Positions 1 through 6,411 of a stretch of DNA of 7,027 nucleotides are shown here, one piece after another. Location of the stretch: positions 1 through 7,027 of the forward strand of contig JBKPNX010000244.1 of the NCBI GenBank assembly GCA_046732855.1, written 5' to 3'. Position numbers and translations under genes: made by a program. The stretch's first letter is position 1. The number at the start of each line of letters is the position of its first letter. The notes below the pieces were generated by a model. The model was given only the letters and a program-made list of their open reading frames with translations, was not told the DNA's origin and searched no databases. This DNA is from JBKPNX01 sp046732855 (GTDB lineage: Bacteria > Pseudomonadota > Alphaproteobacteria > Geminicoccales > Geminicoccaceae).

Positions 1-1524
1 GCCGGCCAGGATTTCCGCCTCCTGCGGCCGTAGCGGCCCGAGATCGATGGTCACGAGCGGGTTGCGGCCGGTAAGCGAACGCCAGGCGTCGTCGAGTGGA
101 TCGCCCTCGACGCGCGAGGTCATCACCAGCACCGCCGGGCGCTCGGCGGCCGTCTCGGTCAGCATCGCCAGATGGTCCAGCGTGGGCCGGTCTGCCCAGT
201 GAATATCCTCGATGACTAGCAGCAGCGGCCGTTCGGAACTCACCCGGGCAACCAGCTCGGCTATAGTCTCCCGGGTACCGCGCGCCCGGGTGGCGCTGTC
301 CATGGCGTCGTAGAGTGCCCGCAGCTCCACGGGCTGCGGCAGGTCCAGCAGGTCATTCAGGTAAACTCGCCGCTCCGCCGCAACCAAGCCGTCTGCGACC
401 GCCCACTCGGCCGCAGCGTGGGCAGCCACCTGATCGCTCAGGCCAGCCGGCTCGAGGCGGACCAGGCTGCGCACGAGCGAGCGGATGGCGTCCTGGCCGG
501 TGCCAGCGCCGAAATCCAGCACCAGTCCGGTGTGGCAGACGAAGCCCGCGCGCCGCGCCGCCGCCTGGAACTCCTCTACCAGCCGCGTCTTGCCGATCCC
601 AGCCTCGCCGCGGACGTAGACTACCTGGCCGTGTTCCACCTCCTGGCACGCCACCAGCAGTGCCTGAAACCGCTGCAATTCGCCGTGGCGGCCGACGAAC
701 GGCCGGTCCCCAGGTTCGGCGGCCTCACGCAATCCCAGCAGATGCCAGGCCCGCACCGGGTCGGCGAACCCCTTGACCGCCAGCGCCCCGGCCTCGGCGC
801 ACGCCAGCCGCTCGGCCAGCGACCGGTGGACCGCGTCCGAGATGAGGACCTCGCCCGCCTGCGCCGCGTCGGTAAGCCGAGAGGCGAGGTTCACCGACTC
901 GCCGGTGACGGTGTACTCGGGGTGCCGCGCGCTGCCGCTTCCGCTCGCCACCACCTGGCCGCTTGCCACCCCGACGTGTACCCCGAGCGGGCGGCCGCGC
1001 GCGTCGGCGAGCGCGGGCACCCGGCGCTGGATGTCGAGCGCGGCGCGGGCGGCGCGTTCCGGGTCGTTACTGTGGGCCACGGGGGCGCCGAACACGGCCA
1101 TGATGCAGTCGCCGATGTGCTTGCGTACCGTGCCGCCGTAGCCCTCGACCACCGCGTCGACGACGTCGAAGAAGCGGCCGGCGAGGACATGCAATTCCTC
1201 CGCATCGATCTCGCGGCTGAGTCGAGTGTAGCCCGAAAGATCGGCGAACAGCACCGTCACCTGCCGGCGCTCGCCTTCAGAAAGGGTCGTGGCGGTTGCA
1301 TCCGCCGCCAGCTCCGGTGGATCGGTTGCTAGCCTAACCTTTCCTGTGCGGAGGGCAGCGACGGCATCAAAGAGTTTGCGCCGATGCCCGACCGTGGTCA
1401 CACCGAGCGCAGTCAAGTCCTCAGCGGTGAGCCGTGGCAGGACGTCCGCATCAATATCGTTGTCGCGGAAGACGGCCTCGTAACGCTCCAGGCCCAGCTC
1501 CCGCAGCCAAGCCGCGATGTCCAC
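1..1524 (-). CDS. SAM domain / class III adenylate cyclase / AAA ATPase fusion protein (C-terminus beyond window)
   Basis: Predicted multidomain signalling protein; 508 codons are visible and the frame is still open at base 1, so the C-terminus is missing. Residues about 1-60 read as a SAM domain (starts VDIAAWLRELGLERYEAVF). Residues about 85-265 are a class III cyclase catalytic domain: metal-binding Asp95 (FADLSGYT) and Asp139 (KHIGD), substrate Lys135, and transition-state Asn212 and Arg216 in GESVNLASR. The usual substrate-selecting Asp is Thr205, as in class IIIb enzymes. An AAA/STAND-type ATPase follows, with Walker A GEAGIGKT at 306-313 and Walker B LLLVIED at 434-440. All key residues are present, so an active enzyme making cAMP from ATP is likely. 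The arrangement matches cytosolic cyclase-ATPase regulators, which often continue into TPR repeats. I chose GTG at 1524 because an in-frame TAG lies at 1534-1536 and an AGGGGGA precedes it. Product choice (cAMP or cGMP) and the activating signal are not visible. Confidence 0.93.
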   Translation of the reverse strand, partial: MDIAAWLRELGLERYEAVFRDNDIDADVLPRLTAEDLTALGVTTVGHRRKLFDAVAALRTGKVRLATDPPELAADATATTLSEGERRQVTVLFADLSGYTRLSREIDAEELHVLAGRFFDVVDAVVEGYGGTVRKHIGDCIMAVFGAPVAHSNDPERAARAALDIQRRVPALADARGRPLGVHVGVASGQVVASGSGSARHPEYTVTGESVNLASRLTDAAQAGEVLISDAVHRSLAERLACAEAGALAVKGFADPVRAWHLLGLREAAEPGDRPFVGRHGELQRFQALLVACQEVEHGQVVYVRGEAGIGKTRLVEEFQAAARRAGFVCHTGLVLDFGAGTGQDAIRSLVRSLVRLEPAGLSDQVAAHAAAEWAVADGLVAAERRVYLNDLLDLPQPVELRALYDAMDSATRARGTRETIAELVARVSSERPLLLVIEDIHWADRPTLDHLAMLTETAAERPAVLVMTSRVEGDPLDDAWRSLTGRNPLVTIDLGPLRPQEAEILAG

Positions 1525-1528
1525 CGCA

Positions 1529-1535
1529 TCCCCCT
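1529..1535 (-). promoter_or_regulatory. Ribosome binding site of the cyclase gene
   Basis: On the minus strand AGGGGGA sits 4 bases before GTG 1524. It overlaps the in-frame TAG at 1534-1536, so no longer start is possible and the GTG is the first usable codon. The spacing is a little short. Confidence 0.5.
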
Positions 1536-1637
1536 AAAGCGATAGACACGACAACCCAGACCCTACCAGAATGACGGGTTGCACGCGAACGATTTGCTCG
1601 CGCGCACCGCCTTTTTCTACCCGCTGCGGGCCTACAT

Positions 1638-1676
1638 GTCGTACCGTCGGCTTTCGGCTGAAATTCGGTCGTACCG
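1638..1676. repeat. 9-bp direct repeat, 30-bp period
   Basis: GTCGTACCG occurs at 1638-1646 and again at 1668-1676. Between them TCGGCTT and TCGGCTG (1647-1653, 1654-1660) form a second, back-to-back imperfect repeat. The exact spacing could mark a binding site or part of a dispersed intergenic repeat. No function is shown by the sequence. Confidence 0.4.
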
Positions 1677-2191
1677 AGGCCAGGCGACGAAGGGCAGCCG
1701 ATAGCCCAACAACGGACACATCCCCCACAGCACATGAGCGGTCCGGGTCTCTTTCACGGCGGCGCGCGCAAGACAAAGGTGGCGTTGCGACAAAACGGGA
1801 GGCGTTAGGGGAACTCGACCGCTCGGGTGGCGGGGGATCCTCTTTGTTCGCCATGCATCAGTGCCAGCACACGACCAAACGCTGTGACGGCAGCGGGAGC
1901 GGGGCAACCGGCGCTTGCACGCCGAGGCAGACGGGCGCAAGCTTGACTAGCGGTCGGCGCGTATCCTGCCAATGCCGGCCTAATCAGGGGAAGATTGAAC
2001 AATGTGGCCAGTTGTGTAATTGCTCGTTGAATGGTCGAGCTGGCGCATTGATTTCTTGAACCCGCTGCCGGAAACCTCGTTGCATCTTGGCCCTGGGCGC
2101 GTGTGGTCTGGGCTCCTCCGCTACCCAGGGCACACTGCCGTACGAGTGCGCTCTCCGGTCGTCAACACCTTGACTCCGGAGGAGGCAGTGA

Positions 2192-2296
2192 AGCACGGCC
2201 ACGATTTCACGGTCCCGAGCGGGCTTGAGGGTCGCCGTCGCCACTTCCGTTGTGGGCCTGCTGACCGTGACTGGCGTATTGCTTGCGCTCCTATAG
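2192..2296 (+). pseudogene. Possible membrane-protein fragment
   Basis: Between in-frame stops TGA (2189-2191) and TAG (2294-2296) this frame encodes an Arg/Ser-containing stretch (STATISRSRAG) followed by about 20 hydrophobic residues (including VVGLLTVTGVLLALL), the pattern of a positive-inside membrane helix. There is no ATG in the fragment. A different frame continues beyond the stop with a Cys-rich sequence (YSGVWDTDGC onward, from 2292). A frameshifted remnant of a small membrane protein would explain this, but a chance hydrophobic frame cannot be excluded. Confidence 0.2.
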
Positions 2297-2512
2297 CGGT
2301 GTCTGGGATACGGACGGCTGCCCCGCCGAGAGCAGCCTGCTGTGTCGGTTAAGACACACGCCCGAGTGTACTCCTATTGACTGCTTAGGAGGGGACCTTG
2401 ACCACCATCTTTTCCAATGTACTTTCTTGACGCCGCAAAAAACCGGGAAAAAGAGGCGGCGAGCCGCGCGGAAACGGCCGCCGCCAGTCAGTCATGTGCC
2501 TCAAGCGGGTAG

Positions 2513-2546
2513 CCCCCGAAGACGCAAGGGGGCCCCACGCCCCTTT
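2513..2546 (+). other. Two mutually exclusive hairpins
   Basis: CCCCC at 2513-2517 can pair with GGGGG at 2528-2532 around a 10-base loop. The same G run can instead form GGGGC (2529-2533) pairing with GCCCC (2539-2543), followed by TTT (2544-2546). This is the geometry of an attenuator, but the T run is only three bases and no gene starts within 300 bases downstream. It may be just GC-rich chance pairing. Confidence 0.2.
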
Positions 2547-2829
2547 GGTTTACCTTGCGAGGAAATGCGGTCAACTCGTCGCTACTTGGCTTTCCTGATC
2601 GACAGAACGTTGTACGGCTGATCCGGCGCGCGTCGTGACCGTCGACACGCTCGAAAAGACGCTCCGCGTCGGCACCAGCGACCAAGCCGCGCACGACGCC
2701 CGGCGGGACTTGATGCCGACTCTCCACCGCCGCGTGTGCTGGCATCCGGCTTTGGACTAGGACGGCGCGCCCCATCGCATCGGACTGGACCATATCACCG
2801 GAGTTCTGGTAGAAAGGCCAGTCGAGTCT

Positions 2830-2835
2830 TATAAA
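2830..2835 (+). promoter_or_regulatory. Possible -10 element
   Basis: TATAAA lies 30 bases before the ATG at 2865 in otherwise GC-rich DNA. No good -35 hexamer is seen at 16-18 bases upstream, so this is a weak candidate promoter for the 2865-4234 pair. Confidence 0.25.
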
Positions 2836-2851
2836 AGGCCGATTGATTACC

Positions 2852-2857
2852 GGGAGG
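2852..2857 (+). promoter_or_regulatory. Ribosome binding site before the 55-aa ORF
   Basis: GGGAGG with a 7-base spacer to ATG 2865. It is the same hexamer, at similar spacing, as those before the genes at 3029, 4768 and 6412, and is the main reason to consider the small ORF real. Confidence 0.45.
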
Positions 2858-2864
2858 CGTGGTA

Positions 2865-3032
2865 ATGGCCAATGAGCAACCATTGCCAAGGAGAGTCGCA
2901 AACCACCGTCCCTGGCGCCATCGCTGCTCCAAGTCGCGCTACATTGTGGCGACCGCCCGGACTCTGTCGTACGGACTCGAGACCTGTCAGGTCCTGCCGT
3001 CGGATGAATCGCCAGTGGGAGGCATCAGATGA
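2865..3032 (+). CDS. Possible 55-residue small protein overlapping the membrane-protein start
   Basis: I do not recognise this protein. It begins MANEQPLPRRV, is basic in its first half (Arg/His/Lys-rich to about residue 26), has Cys21 and Cys41, and shows no membrane segment or signal peptide. Support is positional: a GGGAGG ribosome binding site 7 bases upstream of the ATG, and a TGA stop (3030-3032) that overlaps the ATG of the next gene (3029) as ATGA, the classic sign of translational coupling. Against it, the third codon positions are less GC-biased than in neighbouring genes. It may be a real small gene, a leader peptide that controls translation of the membrane protein, or a coincidence. 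A competing frame at 2872-3072 (66 residues) lacks a well-placed ribosome binding site. Confidence 0.4.
   Translation: MANEQPLPRRVANHRPWRHRCSKSRYIVATARTLSYGLETCQVLPSDESPVGGIR
3017..3022 (+). promoter_or_regulatory. Ribosome binding site of the membrane protein
   Basis: GGGAGG with a 6-base spacer to ATG 3029 fixes the start. It lies inside the end of the 55-residue ORF. Confidence 0.7.
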
Positions 3033-4234
3033 CGGAGTTGTCTACCCTTCCGGAACCGCTGACCGCCGCTAGGCTGGCGATTCTCCTGGTTCTGATCCTG
3101 TTTCTCCCGCTCAGCGCGCTCACCTACCAGCTCTTCCGAAGCCATCGCAAGATAGCAAAGATTGAGCGGATCCTGGATCTTCTGAAGGTCAGGGGACACG
3201 AGCAGAAGAAGTATCTAGAGGTCAGAAACGGTCACTACCTGTGTATCTCTGTCAGCTATGCGACGCTGGTTGCGGCGCTCGGCCTAACCATCCTCCTGTT
3301 CGGTGAACAGATTGGATTCGATACGATTGCCGGCAGGGACCCGGAACATTTCCCTGTAGCGCATTCGTGGCTGATATTTGGGATGGGCTTTCTGGGCGGT
3401 TACCTGTGGGGCATTCAGTATGTCTTCCGCCGCTACGTTGACGACGATTTGACACCCGGCGTGTATCACGCCCTTGCGATCAGGATGATGCTGGCGGGGA
3501 CGATAGCCGTGGTGATCTACAACGCCTACGAGGGCCTGGGCGGCGAGACCGGAATGAACTTGACCGGGCAGGTCTGGCCCGCTCTGGCATTCGTGCTGGG
3601 CATGTTTCCCCAGCGTGGCATCAGTTGGATCTACGATCGCGTGCCGTTCTTTGCCCAGGATGACGACGCCTCTGTACGCAAGGCGCCCCTCGAGATGATC
3701 GAGGGTATCACGTTCCACGACAGGGTCCGCCTGGAGGAGGCAAATATCGATAACTGCTACGATCTCGCCACGGCGGACTTCGTCCCGCTCGTCTTCGATA
3801 CGCCGTACAGCGCGCGGGAGCTGACCGACTGGATTCTGCAGGCGAAGCTGTGCGTCTACGCCCCCGATGCGATGCTCAATCTGCGCCAACAGGGCATCCG
3901 GACAATTATGGATCTTGAGGGTCTCGACGAGACGCAGATCCAGGAGCTCGTGGAGTCCACCGCGGTGACCAAGTCGGCACTCGAACGGGCGTTGCGCTCC
4001 CTCAGAACCGACGAGGAGATTCACCGGCTCCGCCAGGTCGGGAAACGGCTCGGCATATTCACCGGGTTGGAGGATACGCTGCCGCCTCTCCCCGGCAACG
4101 GCCAAGTACCGGCATTGCCTCGGATAGGGCTGCACGAGTCCGGCGCGACCTTTCGTGACCTGACTGCCGGCACGACAGACCCGGATTCTGTCGCGCCGGA
4201 CAGTGCGAGAGCGGCGATACAGGACGACGCTTAG
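3029..4234 (+). CDS. Uncharacterised five-helix membrane protein with helix-hairpin-helix-like cytosolic tail
   Basis: I cannot assign a named function. The 401-residue product has about five membrane helices: 13-36, 70-91, 112-133, 147-166 and 182-199. A basic, amphipathic stretch (37-63) lies between the first two. The soluble half follows; the basic residues after helix 1 favour its being cytosolic. Residues 221-250 (beginning LEMIEGITFHDRVRLEEANI) and about 283-312 (around LRQQGIRTIMDLEGLD) both read as 'x-x-GI-x-x-x-x-DL' helix-hairpin-helix-like units, a fold used for DNA or protein binding. A helical segment (309-345) and a Pro-rich, acidic, probably disordered end complete it. There is no enzyme motif and no signal peptide. 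The start is fixed by a GGGAGG site. Base composition is like that of a normal resident gene. The HhH assignment is pattern-based and moderate; the membrane topology is firm. Confidence 0.85.
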   Translation: MTELSTLPEPLTAARLAILLVLILFLPLSALTYQLFRSHRKIAKIERILDLLKVRGHEQKKYLEVRNGHYLCISVSYATLVAALGLTILLFGEQIGFDTIAGRDPEHFPVAHSWLIFGMGFLGGYLWGIQYVFRRYVDDDLTPGVYHALAIRMMLAGTIAVVIYNAYEGLGGETGMNLTGQVWPALAFVLGMFPQRGISWIYDRVPFFAQDDDASVRKAPLEMIEGITFHDRVRLEEANIDNCYDLATADFVPLVFDTPYSARELTDWILQAKLCVYAPDAMLNLRQQGIRTIMDLEGLDETQIQELVESTAVTKSALERALRSLRTDEEIHRLRQVGKRLGIFTGLEDTLPPLPGNGQVPALPRIGLHESGATFRDLTAGTTDPDSVAPDSARAAIQDDA

Positions 4235-4299
4235 ATCGCCTCCGACGGCTCGAAGGCCATCAGCGGCACCAGGGATCACCGCGATCGACATAATCCTGA

Positions 4300-4603
4300 T
4301 ACTTCAGGTACCCGCGGGCGAGAGCGACGGCTGACAACCTGACGGCCATCGGCAATAAGGCATTAGTCGAGGCATGACTGCTGCACTCGCACAACGCCGA
4401 CAACCTGAACGCCCACGTCGCCAACGGGCGCAAATTGCTCCGCCCGGCCGGCCAACCGCAAGGGCATCCACGTCGCCGACGATGTGGTCGGGCGGCCTGG
4501 AGAGGTCACCGAGATCCGCACCGAAGCCCGCGTCGCGCGCGATGCGCCGGCCCGGGACAAACGGGTCGCGGTCGCGCAGCGTCCGCATGATGAGCTCGAC
4601 TAG
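4300..4603 (+). pseudogene. Possible frameshifted, stop-interrupted small gene
   Basis: One frame reads YFRYPRARATADNLTAIGNK and on to a TGA at 4375-4377. After that stop the same frame continues LLHSHNADNLNAHVANGRKL with almost every third base G or C. Near 4440-4452 the coding-like signal moves to the next frame, which runs ANRKGIHVADDVVGRPGEVT to a TAG at 4601-4603, again with G/C-rich third positions and purine-rich first positions. One internal stop plus one frame change suggests a decayed gene of about 100 residues. I do not recognise the family. The opposite strand also carries an open frame (4304-4588), but its composition fits a shadow better than a gene. Confidence 0.3.
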
Positions 4604-4753
4604 GTACCAAAGAGCACAGCCGGATTGGGCGAGAGGCCATCGGAACGGCCAGCCGAGTCACCTCGGCCTGAGACAGAGTTGGGCCGCCCGGGACCGGGGC
4701 CGGCCGCGATAGCCGCGCGCTGATGTCGGCGTGCGCACGAGAGTGTTCGACAT

Positions 4754-4760
4754 GGGAGGA
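4754..4760 (+). promoter_or_regulatory. Ribosome binding site of the LysM hydrolase
   Basis: GGGAGGA with a 7-base spacer selects ATG 4768 as the start over the upstream in-frame ATG at 4723, which would add 15 residues, has no such site, and does not extend the LysM domain. Confidence 0.7.
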
Positions 4761-4767
4761 CGGCACC

Positions 4768-5616
4768 ATGCAATATATGGTTAGGCTAGGAGACACGCTC
4801 TCCAAGATCGCCGCGGCGCACAGAACGACCTTAGAGGCCCTGCTCAGCGCCAATCCGCGCTACCGGCAGCACCCAGAACGGCTTCAGGTCGGCGATGCGA
4901 TCGTCGTCCCGGGCGATGATCCCCCGGGGCTGGCTGAAGCGGCGGCACCGGCGTTCTCGCCGGCAGCCGTAGGGTGGATGCTCGGCCATCTGTCGAGCAA
5001 GTACGAGACCGGCGGTCGCGGGCCGGGCACAGTATCGAGCGGCGTCGGCGACGCCGGCGGGGCCTCCTACGGTAGCTATCAGATGACCAGCCAGCCCGCC
5101 GGCGGGACGGCGGCGCGCTTCATTGCCGATCCGACCTTTCCATGGCGCGAGCGGTTTGCCGGCCTGATGCCCGGGAGCCCGGAGTTCAGCGCGCTCTGGA
5201 AAGCACTCGCCACCGAGTCGCGCGACACCTTCTTCGAGGCGCAGCACGCGTTCATCCAGCGGACCCATTTCGATCCGCTGGTTCGCAAGATCGAAGCGGA
5301 GGACGGTCTGAACGTGACGCGACGGTCGCGGGCGCTCCAGGACGTGGTCTGGTCGACCGCCGTGCAGCACGGCCCGAACACGCCCGTGGTCCATCGCGCG
5401 ATCGTCGCCCTGGGCGGAGGGCAGGCCCTGCTGCCCGCTGATCTGGAGCGCGACCGCCAACTGATCGTCGCCATCTACGCCGAGCGCGGGCGGCGCAACG
5501 CCGACGGCAACCTCGTTTATTTCTCCAAGAACTCGAAGTCGGTGCAGGATGGCGTGGCCCGGAGGTTCGTCGATGAGGGGCGCGATGCGCTCCGCATGCT
5601 CGAAGAGCATGTCTAA
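4768..5616 (+). CDS. LysM domain / lysozyme-like peptidoglycan hydrolase
   Basis: Predicted 282-residue cell-wall hydrolase. Residues 2-48 are one LysM domain (MVRLGDTLSKIAAAHRTT, then ANPRY and VGDAIVVPG), which binds the glycan strands of peptidoglycan. After a short Ala/Pro linker (about 51-64) the catalytic region begins. SSKYETGGRGPGTVSSG with GDAGGASYGSYQ (77-105) is the pattern of lysozyme/chitosanase-like domains seen in phage-tail, endolysin and secretion-system wall hydrolases; Glu80 is the likely catalytic acid (family inference). Conserved-looking blocks follow at FFEAQHAFI (155-163) and LQDVVWSTAVQHG (190-202). No signal peptide or membrane helix is visible, so export would need a specialised system, a holin-type route or cell lysis. 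Its stop overlaps the start of the next gene. The exact glycosidase family is uncertain. Confidence 0.85.
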   Translation: MQYMVRLGDTLSKIAAAHRTTLEALLSANPRYRQHPERLQVGDAIVVPGDDPPGLAEAAAPAFSPAAVGWMLGHLSSKYETGGRGPGTVSSGVGDAGGASYGSYQMTSQPAGGTAARFIADPTFPWRERFAGLMPGSPEFSALWKALATESRDTFFEAQHAFIQRTHFDPLVRKIEAEDGLNVTRRSRALQDVVWSTAVQHGPNTPVVHRAIVALGGGQALLPADLERDRQLIVAIYAERGRRNADGNLVYFSKNSKSVQDGVARRFVDEGRDALRMLEEHV

Positions 5617-6040
5617 GCGCTTCTGCCAAGTGGTCCTAGTGGTTCTCTGGCTGAGCAGAGCGGGCACGGCGCTGCCGTTGGACGACATCGTCGGCATGTA
5701 TCGGTACGAGGGGCCGGTGGCGGCGACCCTCGAGGTCCGTCACGAGGCCGGCCAGTACGTCGTCAGGCTCGAGGGCGGTGGATCGACTGCCGAAGGGCCC
5801 GCAACGGCTGCCGACTGCGTCGTCGAGGCCCGAGGCGATCTCGATGGCGGTGTCCTGCGTGCGCGGTTCGGCCCGGTCGAGACCGACACCTTCTCTTACG
5901 GTGCGGCGCAGGCCGAGAACGAAGCGAGGATGGTGCGGATCGCCTTCGAGCCCGGTTCGGCGCAGGTCATTGAGGCCGATACCCTGGGTTACTGCGGCCT
6001 CGGTGTCGAGTTCTCGGGCCGCTACCGCGCGGACGGCTAG
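5609..6040 (+). CDS. Small secreted two-cysteine protein, possible partner of the hydrolase
   Basis: The 143-residue product has a signal peptide (residues 1-21: basic MSKR, hydrophobic core VVLVVLWL, likely cleavage after GTA), so it is probably periplasmic. The mature part is beta-rich (GMYRYEG, AATLEVRHEAGQYVVRLEGG, LRARFGPVETDTFSYG) and has two cysteines, Cys70 and Cys129, that could form a disulphide. It ends in GYCGLGVEFSGRYR. I recognise no named family. The ATG at 5609 lies 8 bases inside the end of the hydrolase gene, so translation is probably coupled. A longer in-frame start at 5549 would bury the signal peptide and is rejected. A periplasmic partner made with a wall hydrolase suggests an inhibitor or immunity role, but no inhibitor motif proves it. 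Confidence 0.75.
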   Translation: MSKRFCQVVLVVLWLSRAGTALPLDDIVGMYRYEGPVAATLEVRHEAGQYVVRLEGGGSTAEGPATAADCVVEARGDLDGGVLRARFGPVETDTFSYGAAQAENEARMVRIAFEPGSAQVIEADTLGYCGLGVEFSGRYRADG

Positions 6041-6380
6041 ATCTTGCCAGTCCGGCTTTTCGGCGGTATCGGCCCGGCGCGCGGCCGGACGCCGAGCCTG
6101 GCGCGACCATTAGTACCTCGGCAGGTTTGTGCCCGGTCCACGGCGTCCCTGAATCCGCTGCCAGACCACTTAAGGGCGGCGGTCGTTGCTGAGCGCGACG
6201 GCGAGGGTCGGCAAGGAGAAGCCGCGCGCTGTCATTTCCAGATTAAGAGCAAAGAGCCGGCATTTGGGGGGGTTCGTTGTGCGCAGCACGCTAATTCATG
6301 CCGAGCCACATCGGTGGATCGAAAAGATTTGAGTGCGTCGCTGGCGATCTGGGCAGATTGACGCTTCAACGTAAAATAGG

Positions 6381-6398
6381 ATCGCGCGCAGGCGCGAT
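6381..6398 (+). promoter_or_regulatory. Perfect hairpin just upstream of the LamG ribosome binding site
   Basis: ATCGCGC (6381-6387) pairs with GCGCGAT (6392-6398) around a 4-base loop GCAG, ending two bases before GGGAGG (6401-6406). A 7-bp GC-rich stem here could affect translation start or message stability, or be an inverted-repeat protein-binding site. Function is inference. Confidence 0.4.
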
Positions 6399-6400
6399 GC

Positions 6401-6406
6401 GGGAGG
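6401..6406 (+). promoter_or_regulatory. Ribosome binding site of the LamG gene
   Basis: GGGAGG with a 5-base spacer to ATG 6412. It selects this ATG over the upstream in-frame ATGs at 6298 and 6397, and places a signal peptide at the N-terminus. Confidence 0.7.
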
Positions 6407-6411
6407 TATTC

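Larger units (their letters stand above)
1525..2864. other. Gene-poor region with coding relics and small repeats
   Basis: About 1,340 bases without a convincing gene. Long frames exist on both strands, but they lack ribosome binding sites, give Arg/Pro/Ser-rich proteins and match no family I know. Items that stand out: a 9-base direct repeat (1638-1646 and 1668-1676); a frame at 2192-2296 encoding a basic stretch then a clear membrane helix ending in TAG; a GC3-rich short frame at 2635-2760 (41 residues) with no ribosome binding site; and overlapping hairpins at 2513-2546. The mixture of short coding-like pieces in different frames suggests decayed genes. I recognise no transposase, integrase, tRNA or terminator with a real T-tract. 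Confidence 0.6.
4235..4767. other. Intergenic region containing a possible broken gene
   Basis: About 530 bases between the membrane protein and the LysM hydrolase. Bases 4300-4603 look like a degraded reading frame (separate entry). The rest (4235-4299, 4604-4767) holds only the ribosome binding site of the next gene. I see no T-tract terminator after the membrane-protein stop and no convincing promoter. Confidence 0.5.
6041..6411. other. Intergenic region before the LamG gene
   Basis: About 370 bases with no supported gene. Frames at 6044-6361 and 6298-6645 lack ribosome binding sites and give low-complexity proteins. A G7 run occurs near 6267, and a short GC hairpin (6074-6088, stem CCGGC/GCCGG) has no T-tract, so it is not a clear terminator. 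A hairpin and ribosome binding site lie at the right end. No convincing promoter: TTGACG at 6358 has no correctly spaced -10. Confidence 0.5.

Noticed and set aside
418..1332. 304-residue plus-strand open frame
   Set aside because: Lies opposite the cyclase gene, whose minus-strand frame contains every class III cyclase and Walker motif; this is a GC-rich shadow frame.
1943..1966. TTGACT followed by TATCCT as a promoter
   Set aside because: The spacer is only 13 bases and no gene follows.
1571..2059. 162-residue plus-strand open frame
   Set aside because: Low-complexity Arg/Ser/Thr/Cys-rich translation, no ribosome binding site, no family resemblance and several competing frames.
2417..2512. 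31-residue plus-strand ORF starting MYFLDAAKNREKEAA
   Set aside because: Plausible hydrophilic helix but no ribosome binding site at usable spacing and no coupled neighbour.
2488..2901. 137-residue minus-strand open frame
   Set aside because: No ribosome binding site or recognisable domain; its middle mirrors a GC3-rich plus-strand frame at 2635-2760, which is itself too weak to call.
3284..4291. 335-residue minus-strand open frame
   Set aside because: Antisense to the membrane-protein gene, no ribosome binding site and no recognisable domain; the plus-strand product has clear membrane helices.
4831..5697. 288-residue minus-strand open frame
   Set aside because: Antisense to the LysM hydrolase, which has clear domain motifs and a ribosome binding site.
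6074..6088. Hairpin CCGGC/GCCGG after the small secreted gene
   Set aside because: Only 5 bp with no T-tract, so not a supportable intrinsic terminator.
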